Shown here: positions 1-6,985 of the stretch, piece by piece
Position numbering within the stretch: the stretch's first letter is position 1
Layout: every line of letters begins with the position of its first letter
Assembly: GCA_002329405.1 (NCBI GenBank)
Contig: DCTE01000208.1
Coordinates: forward strand, 23,425 to 34,890
Source of the DNA: Ruminococcaceae bacterium UBA1448
GTDB taxonomy: Bacteria; Bacillota; Clostridia; Oscillospirales; Ruminococcaceae
DNA length: 11,466 bases
Direction of reading: 5' to 3'
Notes under the pieces: model-generated
Seen by the model: the letters and a program-made list of their open reading frames with translations, nothing else
What the model was told of the DNA's origin: nothing
Databases searched by the model: none
Position numbers and translations under genes: made by a program

Positions 1-797
1 AGAGAATCCCAATCTCCGAAATCCGCAACCATTTGAGCACCGATATTCTTTACCATCTCAGCTGTAGTTTAAGCCGCCTGTCCCCAGATAACCTCCAGAT
101 TAAAAACGAACTGGAACTGCAAACTGCCGATGGACGGAAAAAGTGGTTTGAATGTTATTTTCGCGCCCAGTACAGCGGTAAGGAACTGACCGCTTATTAC
201 GGGAAGTTTATTGACATCGACCAGTTTAAAAATGAGGCCAACCGCTGGAAGGAAGAAGCAGAAACCGATCCGTTGACCGGGCTGCTTAACCGCGGCGCGA
301 TGCAGCATAAAGTTGAGGTGCTGCTCCGCAGCAAACAGCCGCTTATCTTCTTTTTTATTGATCTGGATAATTTTAAGCTGATCAACGATACATATGGACA
401 CCCGTTCGGTGACCTGGTGCTGCGCCATATCGGCAGCCAGATCAAAAGCCGGATGCGTACCGGCGACCTGATCGGCCGAATCGGCGGAGATGAATTCCTC
501 GCAGTACTGCCTGGCATCCGGGATCAACAGCTGCTGATCAAGCGCGCCGGTCAGCTGGCGGATATTTTCACCGCCACACTGCCTGTCGATGGGACGAAAG
601 CCCCCCAGGAATACCGGATCAGCGGCAGCATTGGTATTTCGGTTTCACCAAAGGATGGTACTGATTACGCCGACCTGCTGCGAAAAGCGGATATTGCACT
701 GTACACCGCAAAAAAAGTGGGAAAAAACACCTGGCGCTTTTTTGAGCCGGAAATGATGGAAAAAACTGCCGGTAGCGTCCTGAGTGAAATTGACTGA
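1..797 (+). CDS. PAS-GGDEF diguanylate cyclase, 5' end outside window
   Basis: The product is predicted to make cyclic di-GMP from two GTP. The frame is open from base 3 with no stop upstream, so the gene is cut by the left edge; the TTG at 33 is not a credible start. Numbering from that TTG, residues 1-70 look like the end of a PAS/PAC sensor domain. A short linker then leads to the GGDEF domain, which opens with DPLTGLLNR (79-87), continues with FFFIDLDNFKLIND (106-119) and has the intact signature GGDEF at 151-155. An RxxD inhibitory site (RTGD, 142-145) sits exactly five residues before GGDEF, so product feedback inhibition is expected. No EAL domain follows. The signal sensed by the PAS part and any membrane anchor lie outside the window. 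The GNAT gene starts 33 bases downstream. The domain call is secure; the biological output is unknown. Confidence 0.93.
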   Translation, partial: RIPISEIRNHLSTDILYHLSCSLSRLSPDNLQIKNELELQTADGRKKWFECYFRAQYSGKELTAYYGKFIDIDQFKNEANRWKEEAETDPLTGLLNRGAMQHKVEVLLRSKQPLIFFFIDLDNFKLINDTYGHPFGDLVLRHIGSQIKSRMRTGDLIGRIGGDEFLAVLPGIRDQQLLIKRAGQLADIFTATLPVDGTKAPQEYRISGSIGISVSPKDGTDYADLLRKADIALYTAKKVGKNTWRFFEPEMMEKTAGSVLSEID

Positions 798-830
798 AGA
801 TTTTGTTTGCAGGAAGGTCGTTTAGTCTAT

Positions 831-1409
831 ATGCAGCATACAGGTACACTCCCGATTCGGACCAGGCGGCTGCAACTGCGCCGCTTTATGCCTGGGGACG
901 CCGGGAATATCTTTAAATGGAGCGGTTCAGCGAAAAATTCCCGTTATGTGATGGAACGTCCGCACCAGACTTTGGAACAGGCAGAACAACTGCTGGATGA
1001 GTTCCTTTTACAATACCAGAATGATGATTTTTACCTCTGGGCGATTGCCTTCCAGGGGGAAGTGATTGGTTATATCACCGGCAATGAGATTTCAGAGGAG
1101 ACAAAAAGCGTCAGCCTTGGATACTGCATCAGGGAAAAATATTGGGGCCGCGGACTGGTGACCGAAGCTGCTGCAGCTGTGGTCGATTATCTGTTTTCGG
1201 TCGGTTTTGATCAGATCAGGGCCAGCCATCACCCGGATAACCCGGCAAGCGGACGGGTTATGCAGAAAATTGGGATGACATTTGAAGGCCGGATTCATAA
1301 CGGCTCAATGCTCGCAGGAAAAGTCTGCGACTGTATGCAGTACGCACTTACCAGAAGTGACTGGGAAAAACGCGCTGAAACGGAATGCAGCTTTGACTAT
1401 CATACATAG
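831..1409 (+). CDS. GNAT-family N-acetyltransferase (RimJ/RimL-like)
   Basis: This is a 192-aa acetyl-CoA-dependent N-acetyltransferase of the RimJ/RimL type, which acetylates protein N-termini or small amines; the substrate cannot be told from sequence. The opening LPIRTRRLQLRRF (7-19) is the usual first strand of this subfamily. The acetyl-CoA pyrophosphate loop is REKYWGRGLVTEA (101-113). The NPASGRVMQKIGMTFEG segment (137-153) is the characteristic C-terminal motif. I chose ATG at 831 over the in-frame TTG at 807 because the family motif then starts about 10 residues in. The best ribosome binding site, AGGAAGG at 811-817, is 13 bases from this ATG, which is rather far, so translation may be weak. 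The gene lies between the cyclase and the reductase with short gaps, and no separate promoter is visible. Cytoplasmic, with no signal peptide. Confidence 0.88.
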   Translation: MQHTGTLPIRTRRLQLRRFMPGDAGNIFKWSGSAKNSRYVMERPHQTLEQAEQLLDEFLLQYQNDDFYLWAIAFQGEVIGYITGNEISEETKSVSLGYCIREKYWGRGLVTEAAAAVVDYLFSVGFDQIRASHHPDNPASGRVMQKIGMTFEGRIHNGSMLAGKVCDCMQYALTRSDWEKRAETECSFDYHT

Positions 1410-1440
1410 TAAACTTTTCTACAGAAAGGGAGTAACACAA

Positions 1441-2550
1441 ATGAAATTATTGTCACAGTCCAAACTTGGATTTGGTATGATGCGTCTGCCCCGCGGAGAA
1501 GACGGTGAGATCGACCTTGTCCGCACCGGAAAGATGGTCGATGACTTTCTTGCAAAGGGATTTACCTATTTTGACACCGCTTATGTCTACAACGGTTCAG
1601 AGGTGGCGGTCCGCAAGGCACTGGTCGAACGGCACCCGCGGGAATCATTTACCCTCGCCTCCAAGCTGCCCGGCTGGCTGATGGAAAAGAAGGAAGACGC
1701 CGACCGGTTGTTTGAGGAAACCTGCACCCGTCTCGGGACTGATTATATTGACTTTTACCTGCTGCACAATGTGACCGACGAACATCTGGAAATGTACGAC
1801 AAATTCGACTGCTGGAGCTGGGCAAAACAGAAAAAGGCAGAAGGGAAGATCCGTCATTTCGGCTTCTCCTCCCACGGTACCCCTGAAATGCTGGACAAGG
1901 TGCTGACCGACCACCCGGAAGTTGAGTTTGTCCAATTGCAGATCAACTACTTTGACTGGGAAAATGAAAAGGTCAAGGCAAAGGAAATGTATGATGTCGT
2001 CGCCAAACATGATCTGCCGGTCGTCATCATGGAACCGGTGCGCGGCGGAAGCCTCGCTTCCCTGCCGGATGAGCCCGCCGGCCTCCTCAAAAAGGCTGAC
2101 CCGGATGCTTCGATTGCAAGCTGGGCGGTCAAATTTGCCGCTTCGCTGCCGCAGGTTATGACGGTACTCTCCGGGATGTCGGACGAAGCACAGGTTGCGG
2201 ATAACCTCGCTTCCCTCTCCGATTTTAAGCCACTGGATGCAGAACAAAGCAAAATGCTGCTGGATATCGCCGGCATTCTGCGCAGCTACCCGACCGTCCC
2301 CTGTACCGGATGCAAATACTGTGTCGACGGCTGCCCGATGAAGATTAAAATTCCTGCTGTCATCTCCGCACTCAACCATCAGCGGATGTTTGGCAGCAGC
2401 CCGGTTGCCGACAAGAAATATACCGATGCAGTGAAAGACGGCGGCAAGGCCAGCGAATGTATCGGCTGCGGTGCCTGCGCGTCCGCATGTCCGCAGGGAC
2501 TGGATATCCCCGAACTGATGAAGGAAGCAGCAGCGGTTTTTGAAAGATAA
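1441..2550 (+). CDS. Aldo/keto reductase with C-terminal two-cluster 4Fe-4S domain
   Basis: This 369-aa oxidoreductase belongs to the iron-sulfur aldo/keto reductase group (COG1453-like), common in anaerobes; physiological substrates of most members are unknown. The N-terminal TIM barrel (about 1-280) carries the AKR catalytic tetrad as Asp45 and Tyr50 (FDTAYVYNG), Lys75 (LASKLP) and His109 (YLLHN). The C-terminal region has two CxxCxxCxxxCP motifs, Cys288/291/294/298 and Cys340/343/346/350, expected to hold two 4Fe-4S clusters and accept electrons from, or pass them to, a ferredoxin-like partner. ATG at 1441 is preceded by AAAGGGAG at 1425-1432 with an 8-base spacer. An in-frame extension to 1282 is rejected because it overlaps the GNAT gene and lacks family sequence. 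A strong terminator follows at 2565, so this gene ends the left-hand transcription unit. Confidence 0.93.
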   Translation: MKLLSQSKLGFGMMRLPRGEDGEIDLVRTGKMVDDFLAKGFTYFDTAYVYNGSEVAVRKALVERHPRESFTLASKLPGWLMEKKEDADRLFEETCTRLGTDYIDFYLLHNVTDEHLEMYDKFDCWSWAKQKKAEGKIRHFGFSSHGTPEMLDKVLTDHPEVEFVQLQINYFDWENEKVKAKEMYDVVAKHDLPVVIMEPVRGGSLASLPDEPAGLLKKADPDASIASWAVKFAASLPQVMTVLSGMSDEAQVADNLASLSDFKPLDAEQSKMLLDIAGILRSYPTVPCTGCKYCVDGCPMKIKIPAVISALNHQRMFGSSPVADKKYTDAVKDGGKASECIGCGACASACPQGLDIPELMKEAAAVFER

Positions 2551-2564
2551 TTTCCAAGTGTCAG

Positions 2565-2604
2565 CAGGCCTTTTGCCGCATTGTGGCGAAGGGCCTGTTT
2601 TTTT
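2565..2604 (+). terminator. Rho-independent terminator after the aldo/keto reductase
   Basis: CAGGCC at 2565-2570 pairs with GGCCTG at 2592-2597, and the stem extends inward with wobbles and mismatches (TTTTGCCGC against GTGGCGAAG). Seven T residues follow at 2598-2604. It lies 14 bases after the reductase stop codon and separates that unit from the promoter at 2690. Bases 2605-2689 hold no gene that I can support. Confidence 0.88.
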
Positions 2605-2689
2605 GCGTCTTCAGAAGTGTAAAAATAGCCAGTATATTCGACATGAATTGCACAAAACAGCCAAATCTGCAAAAAACGTCGGTAAATGC

Positions 2690-2718
2690 TTGACAAGATT
2701 CTGGTACAACGCTATACT
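2690..2718 (+). promoter_or_regulatory. SigA/sigma-70-type promoter of the AtuA operon
   Basis: A perfect -35 hexamer TTGACA (2690-2695) is separated by exactly 17 bases from TATACT (2713-2718), a one-mismatch -10 box. The expected transcript start is near 2725, giving a leader of about 63 bases before the ATG at 2788. Such a strong core promoter would be active unless blocked, and the inverted operator copies at 2703-2736 cover the -10 and start region, which fits repression. Confidence 0.88.
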
Positions 2719-2736
2719 ATAGGTACAGCGTTGTAC
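2703..2736. promoter_or_regulatory. Pair of inverted operator copies overlapping the -10 box
   Basis: GTACAACGCTATAC at 2704-2717 and GTACAGCGTTGTAC at 2723-2736 are two imperfect 14-bp palindromes. The reverse complement of the second is GTACAACGCTGTAC, which differs from the first at one base. The outer ten bases form a perfect inverted repeat: GTACAACGCT at 2704-2713 against AGCGTTGTAC at 2727-2736. The two sites have a 19-bp centre-to-centre spacing, close to two helical turns, so two dimers could bind the same face. They cover the -10 box and start point. This geometry is typical of a dimeric repressor such as TetR-family proteins; the family assignment is inference and no regulator gene lies in the window. 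Confidence 0.75.
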
Positions 2737-2739
2737 TGA

Positions 2740-2753
2740 ACCGCTCAGGCGGT
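2740..2753 (+). other. Small hairpin in the operon leader
   Basis: ACCGC (2740-2744) and GCGGT (2749-2753) form a perfect 5-bp stem with a TCAG tetraloop, inside the predicted 5' untranslated leader and 20 bases before the ribosome binding site AAGGAGG (2774-2780). There is no T-run, so it is not a terminator. It could stabilise the 5' end of the mRNA or be chance. Confidence 0.35.
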
Positions 2754-2787
2754 CATATACATTCGATCAAAATAAGGAGGCAGATTC

Positions 2788-4155
2788 ATGGACAAGGTAA
2801 TCATCGGCGGCGGCCAGGGCTTCTGGGGCGACTCCAACGATGCGGCCATCCATATGGTGCATACCGCACCGCTGGACTATATGGCCTGCGACTATCTGGC
2901 AGAGCTGACCCTTTCCATCATGGCAAGACAGAAAATCAAAAACCCGGCGGCAGGATTCGCCCGCGACTTTCTGGGGCTGTACAAAGCCTGCGGCGAAGAG
3001 GCGTTCCGTAAAAATATCGGTATCCTGACCAATGCGGGCGGCATGAATATTGAAGGCTGTGTCGACGGCATCCGCCAGATTGCAGAAGAAAAAGGACTGC
3101 ACGGACTGAAAATCGGCTATGTCACCGGCGACGACCTGACAGCCGATATCCCGCGGCTGCTGGCGGAAGGCGTCGATTTCAAGAACATCGACGATGTTGG
3201 CGACTTTAATGAGATCAAGGACAAGATCTTTAATGCAAACGTCTACTTCGGCCATGAACCGACCCTTGCCTGCCTTGAACAGGGCGCAAATGTCGTCATC
3301 ACCGGTCGCAGCACCGACTCTGCCCTCTTCCTCGCCCCCTGCATGCACAAGATGGGCTGGGCACCCGATGACTGGAACAACCTCGCCCGCGGTATTATGG
3401 CAGGGCATCTGCTGGAATGCGGCGGCCAGGGCGCAGGCGGCAACTACGACTATGGCTGGCGCGATGTTCCGCGGATGGATGAGCTCGGCTTCCCAATCGC
3501 GGAGATCACCCCGGATTCCTTCCATATCACCAAGGCACCTGACTGCGGCGGCATCATCTGCGAACAGTCCTGCAAGGAACAGTTCCTGTATGAGGTACAT
3601 GACCCCGCAAACTACATCACCCCTGACGTCGTCGTCGATATCTCCAACGCAACCCTGACCCAGGACGGTGAAAACCGCGTCAGGGTCGGCAACGTAAAAG
3701 GCAAACAGCGTCCCGATACCCTCAAGCTGTCGATCGGCTACCATGCTGGCTTCAAGGTCGCAGGCATGCTGTCGTTTGCATGGCCGGACGCATACGAGAA
3801 AGCTCAGTACGCGGCTGAGATCATCATGAAGAAGATGAAACGCAAAGGCTTGCAGTATGAGGATATCCGCATTGACTACATCGGCCTGAACGCACTGCAT
3901 CTGGATGTCGCGGAAATCGACCCCAAAGAGGTCAAGGACCTCAACGAAGTTGTCCTACGTATCGCCATCCGCACCAAAACAAAAGAAGAGTGCGCCAAGA
4001 TCGTTCCCGAATTTGCACCTCTCCAGCTGAATGGCCCTCCCGGTGCTTCCTTCTTTGGCGGACGCGCCCATATTCAGGAGGTCATCGGCCTGTGGCCGAC
4101 GCTGATCCCGCGGGATGCGCTGCACCTGAAATCCAACATTCTGGAAATCAAATAA
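2788..4155 (+). CDS. AtuA-family protein (DUF1446), main domain
   Basis: This 455-aa protein matches the acyclic terpene utilization AtuA family. Conserved blocks visible are VIIGGGQGFWGDSNDA (4-19), the LDYMACDYLAELTLSIMAR stretch (29-47), ITGRSTDSALFLAP (about 171-184), GHLLECGGQGAGG (206-218) and, further on, GFPIAEI, the EQFLYEVHDPANYITPDVV stretch and the FFGGRAHIQE segment near the C-terminus. AtuA is required for citronellol/geraniol catabolism in Pseudomonas, but its reaction is not settled, so I assign a family and not a reaction. Start ATG 2788 has AAGGAGG at 2774-2780, 7 bases away. It is the first gene of the operon, directly behind the operator-controlled promoter. Pseudomonas-type AtuA carries an extra C-terminal domain, which here is the separate next gene 15 bases downstream. 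No signal peptide or membrane segment is seen, so it is cytoplasmic. Confidence 0.88.
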   Translation: MDKVIIGGGQGFWGDSNDAAIHMVHTAPLDYMACDYLAELTLSIMARQKIKNPAAGFARDFLGLYKACGEEAFRKNIGILTNAGGMNIEGCVDGIRQIAEEKGLHGLKIGYVTGDDLTADIPRLLAEGVDFKNIDDVGDFNEIKDKIFNANVYFGHEPTLACLEQGANVVITGRSTDSALFLAPCMHKMGWAPDDWNNLARGIMAGHLLECGGQGAGGNYDYGWRDVPRMDELGFPIAEITPDSFHITKAPDCGGIICEQSCKEQFLYEVHDPANYITPDVVVDISNATLTQDGENRVRVGNVKGKQRPDTLKLSIGYHAGFKVAGMLSFAWPDAYEKAQYAAEIIMKKMKRKGLQYEDIRIDYIGLNALHLDVAEIDPKEVKDLNEVVLRIAIRTKTKEECAKIVPEFAPLQLNGPPGASFFGGRAHIQEVIGLWPTLIPRDALHLKSNILEIK

Positions 4156-4170
4156 GACGGAGGGTTTAAG

Positions 4171-4500
4171 ATGGCTAAAATTTATCTGAATCAGATCGCC
4201 CACGGCCGCTCCGGCGACAAGGGCGACACCAGCAACGTTTGTGTTTTCGCCAAGGACCCGAAGGACTATGAACTGATCAAGGAACAGGTCACCCCTGAAA
4301 AGGTCAAGGAGTATTTCGGGAATATGGTCAAGGGTGAGGTCACCCGTTATGAAGTGCCCTCCCTCAACGGCTTTAACTTTGTCATGAAGCACGCGCTCGG
4401 CGGCGGCGCGACCCATTCGCTGCGGCTGGACTCGCTCGGCAAGTCGATGGGCAGTGCATTTTTACGCATGAAGATTGATTACCCCGACGACGCGGAGTAA
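4171..4500 (+). CDS. Stand-alone AtuA C-terminal-type domain protein
   Basis: This small 109-aa protein matches the domain found at the C-terminus of full-length AtuA proteins (AtuA-like ferredoxin-fold domain). The hallmark is the N-terminal AHGRSGDKGDTSNVCV stretch (residues 10-25), followed by the GGGATHSLRLDSLGKSMGSAFLRM region near the C-terminus. Despite the fold name there are no clustered cysteines (only one Cys), so no iron-sulfur cluster is expected. ATG 4171 is preceded by GGAGGG around 4159-4164. It starts 15 bases after the AtuA stop. Together the two chains total 564 aa, close to a fused AtuA, so they probably form a complex; this is inference from family architecture. A terminator lies immediately downstream at 4510. 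Confidence 0.83.
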   Translation: MAKIYLNQIAHGRSGDKGDTSNVCVFAKDPKDYELIKEQVTPEKVKEYFGNMVKGEVTRYEVPSLNGFNFVMKHALGGGATHSLRLDSLGKSMGSAFLRMKIDYPDDAE

Positions 4501-4509
4501 CGAGTATAA

Positions 4510-4544
4510 GGGGGAGAAGGCTATTCTCCCCCGTTTTCTTTTTT
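4510..4544 (+). terminator. Intra-operon Rho-independent terminator
   Basis: GGGGGAGAA (4510-4518) pairs perfectly with TTCTCCCCC (4524-4532) around a GGCTA loop, followed by G and then TTTTCTTTTTT (4534-4544). It lies 9 bases after the small AtuA-type gene and 34 bases before the CoA-transferase. No clear promoter appears between it and 4579, so the downstream genes probably depend on read-through, making this likely to be a partial terminator setting the ratio of upstream to downstream expression. Confidence 0.88.
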
Positions 4545-4578
4545 ATTATTTTGCTGATAACCGAAAGGAGTACATCCC

Positions 4579-5778
4579 ATGTCCGAACATCTCGCCCTTG
4601 AAAACATCACCATCCTCGACCTGACCCGCGTCATCGCAGGCCCCTACTGCGGCGCGATGCTGGCCGACCTCGGTGCCAACGTCATCAAAATCGAGCTTCC
4701 CGGCCGCGGCGACGATGCCCGCGCCTATGGCCCCTATGTCAACGGCGAAAGCCTCTATTACAGCAACCTCAACCGCAACAAACGCGGTATCACTTTGAAC
4801 CTCAAGAGCGAGGAAGGAAAGGAAGTCTTCCGCAAGCTCGCTGCCAAAGCCGACGTCGTACTGGAAAACTACCGCCCCGGCGTTATGGACAAGCTGGGGC
4901 TCGGATATAAAGAGCTGAAAAAGCTGAATCCCCGCCTGATCTATGCGGCTGTCTCGGGATTTGGCAGCTACGGACGCTATTCCCAACGCCCCGGCTATGA
5001 TATCATTTCCCAGGCAATGGGCGGCCTGATGTCGGTCACCGGCCACCCCGGCAACGGCCCGACCCGTGTCGGTTCGGCAATCGGGGATGTACTGGGCGGG
5101 CTCAACCTGACAATCGGTATCCTGGCGGCCATTGAAGCACGGCATGTGACCGGCGTCGGGCAGCGGGTTGACGTTTCACTGATCGACTCGGTCGTCGCTT
5201 CGCTGGAGAACGCTTATCAGCGGTATGAAGTCAGCCATGAAAACCCCAAGCGGATGGGCAATGCCTATGCTTCGATTGCGCCCTACGACTCGTATGAGGC
5301 AAGCGACGGATGGTTTGTCATCGGCTGCGGCAATGACAAGCTGTACAAACAGTTCTGCGACAACATCCTGCATATGCCGGAACTGGTCAACGACCCGCGG
5401 TTTGACTGCAACGTCAACCGTGTCGCCAACAACCTTGAGCTGAAAGCCATCATTGAGGAGAACTTCGCCCGCAAGCATACCGTCAAGGAATGCGTCGACA
5501 TGATCCTCGGCGCCGGTATCCCGGCAGGCCCGATCTACAATGTATCGGACATCATGGAAGACCCGCACATCCGGGACGACCGCGAAATGTTTATCCATGT
5601 TGACCACCCGGTGATGGGCGACGTCATCCTCAACGGCAACCCGGTCAAGCTGAGCGATACCAAAGCTGATATCCGTTTCCCCTCCCCCACCCTCGGCCAG
5701 CATAACCATGACGTCCTGTCGGAAATCGGTTATTCCGACGCTGAAATCCAAGAGATGCAGCAGAAAGGGGTCTTGTAA
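4579..5778 (+). CDS. Class III CoA-transferase (CaiB/BaiF family)
   Basis: This 399-aa enzyme moves CoA between carboxylic acids and belongs to the family that includes formyl-CoA transferase, CaiB and alpha-methylacyl-CoA racemase. The N-terminal motif LDLTRVIAGPYCGAMLADLGANVIKIE (about 13-39) is diagnostic, followed by NRNKRGITLNL (65-75), ADVVLENYRPGVMDKLG (91-107) and the SAIGDVLGGLNLTIGILAA segment. Asp170 in GDVLGG aligns, by motif, with the catalytic aspartate that forms the acyl-enzyme anhydride (Asp169 in formyl-CoA transferase). Length is normal for the family. ATG 4579 has AAAGGAG at 4564-4570 with 8 bases between. The thiolase starts one base after the stop, so these two are tightly coupled. 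The donor and acceptor acids cannot be predicted; racemase activity is a less likely alternative. Confidence 0.92.
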   Translation: MSEHLALENITILDLTRVIAGPYCGAMLADLGANVIKIELPGRGDDARAYGPYVNGESLYYSNLNRNKRGITLNLKSEEGKEVFRKLAAKADVVLENYRPGVMDKLGLGYKELKKLNPRLIYAAVSGFGSYGRYSQRPGYDIISQAMGGLMSVTGHPGNGPTRVGSAIGDVLGGLNLTIGILAAIEARHVTGVGQRVDVSLIDSVVASLENAYQRYEVSHENPKRMGNAYASIAPYDSYEASDGWFVIGCGNDKLYKQFCDNILHMPELVNDPRFDCNVNRVANNLELKAIIEENFARKHTVKECVDMILGAGIPAGPIYNVSDIMEDPHIRDDREMFIHVDHPVMGDVILNGNPVKLSDTKADIRFPSPTLGQHNHDVLSEIGYSDAEIQEMQQKGVL

Positions 5779-5779
5779 G

Positions 5780-6958
5780 ATGGAAATTGCAATTGTATCC
5801 GCTGTCCGTACCGCAATCGGCAAGTTTGGCGGCAGCCTGACCGGCGTGCCTGCTGAACAGCTGGGTGCCATCGTCATCAAGGAAGCCCTCTCCCGCGCCG
5901 GCGTCGCACCGGAACAGGTCTCGGAAGTCATCATGGGCTGTGTCCTCCAGGCTGGCCTTGGACAGAACCCCGCCCGTCAGGCTGCCATCCATGCCGGCGT
6001 CCCGAAGGAAGTCCCCGCCTTTACTGTCAACAACGTCTGCGGTTCGGGGTTAAAATGCGTCAACCTCGCCGCCAGCCTGATCCAGTCGGGAGAAGCGGAA
6101 ATCATCGTCGCGGGCGGCATGGAAAATATGTCGGCTGCCCCCTATGTCCTGCCGGGCGCACGGTTTGGCTACCGGATGAACGACGGAAAGATGGTGGACG
6201 CAATGGTCCATGACGCCTTGTGGGACGCATTTTATGACGTCCATATGGGGGTGACCGCCGAAAATATCGCAAAGGAATACGGCATCACCCGTGAGGAACA
6301 GGACGCTTTCGCCGCAGCGAGCCAGCAGAAATGCGAAGCCGCCCGCAAGGCCGGAAAATTTGCCGACGAGATCGTCCCGGTCACCGTCCATCAGAAAAAA
6401 GCCGACATCATTTTTGATACTGATGAGTTCCCCCGCGATGGCGTAACGGTCGAATCAATCGCCAAACTCCGTCCCGCTTTCCAGAAAGATGGCACCGTCA
6501 CCGCCGCCAACGCCTCCGGCATCAATGACGGCGCGGCAGCGGTCGTCATGATGAGCGTCAAAAAAGCAGAAGAGCTCGGACTCAAGCCGATGGCGGTCTG
6601 GGTCGCAGGGACAAGCGCAGGTGTCGAACCGTCTGTCATGGGACTGGGCGCAGGCGTCGCAGCCAAAAAGCTGATGGAAAAAACCGGTATTTCGGTGGAT
6701 GATCTGACGCTGATCGAAGCAAACGAAGCATTTGCTTCCCAGTCGATCGCCAGTGCGAGAATCGCCGGATGGGACCGCTGCATGGAAAAGGTCAATGTCA
6801 ACGGCGGTGCAATTGCCCTTGGACATCCGGTCGGAGCGTCCGGCTGCCGGATTCTGGTGACGCTGCTGCATGAGCTGAAAAAGCGGGGCGGCGGGACCGG
6901 GCTTGCGACGCTGTGTGTCGGCGGCGGCATGGGTGTTTCGGCGATCGTCCGGGTCTGA
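5780..6958 (+). CDS. Acetyl-CoA C-acetyltransferase (thiolase, acetoacetyl-CoA type)
   Basis: This 392-aa thiolase cleaves or forms a 3-ketoacyl-CoA with CoA. Catalytic residues present are Cys87 (NNVCGSG), Asn315 in NEAF (315-318), His349 (GHPVGASG) and Cys379 (CVGGGMG). His155-Met156-Gly157 followed by TAEN matches the loop of short-chain biosynthetic/degradative acetoacetyl-CoA thiolases, so a short-chain substrate is favoured. One oddity is the segment VMGLGAGVAA (287-296): most relatives have G-P-x-P-A there, so both prolines are replaced. ATG 5780 is used because the family N-terminus MEIAIVSAVRTAIGKFGG starts there; an in-frame extension to 5708 lies inside the CoA-transferase. The ribosome binding site AAAGGGG (5763-5769) is within the end of the previous gene. 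No acyl-CoA dehydrogenase, hydratase or 3-hydroxyacyl-CoA dehydrogenase accompanies it. Confidence 0.95.
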   Translation: MEIAIVSAVRTAIGKFGGSLTGVPAEQLGAIVIKEALSRAGVAPEQVSEVIMGCVLQAGLGQNPARQAAIHAGVPKEVPAFTVNNVCGSGLKCVNLAASLIQSGEAEIIVAGGMENMSAAPYVLPGARFGYRMNDGKMVDAMVHDALWDAFYDVHMGVTAENIAKEYGITREEQDAFAAASQQKCEAARKAGKFADEIVPVTVHQKKADIIFDTDEFPRDGVTVESIAKLRPAFQKDGTVTAANASGINDGAAAVVMMSVKKAEELGLKPMAVWVAGTSAGVEPSVMGLGAGVAAKKLMEKTGISVDDLTLIEANEAFASQSIASARIAGWDRCMEKVNVNGGAIALGHPVGASGCRILVTLLHELKKRGGGTGLATLCVGGGMGVSAIVRV

Positions 6959-6985
6959 GCTTAGCAGACAGAAAGGAAGAGCAGA

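Noticed and set aside
1645..2379. Minus-strand open frame of 244 codons inside the aldo/keto reductase
   Set aside because: It lies entirely within a confidently identified gene and shows no recognisable motif.
2540..2722. Possible 60-aa plus-strand gene across the terminator and promoter
   Set aside because: It would run through a terminator hairpin and the -35/-10 region, and its sequence has no features.
2767..3900. Long minus-strand open frame of 377 codons opposite the AtuA gene
   Set aside because: It is a shadow of the GC-rich AtuA coding strand. The product resembles no family, has no suitable ribosome binding site, and the plus-strand protein is clearly recognised.
4533..4578. Possible promoter after the internal terminator (TATTAT at 4544-4549)
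   Set aside because: The position 17 bases upstream for a -35 falls in the terminator stem and reads CTATTC, unlike TTGACA; not supported.
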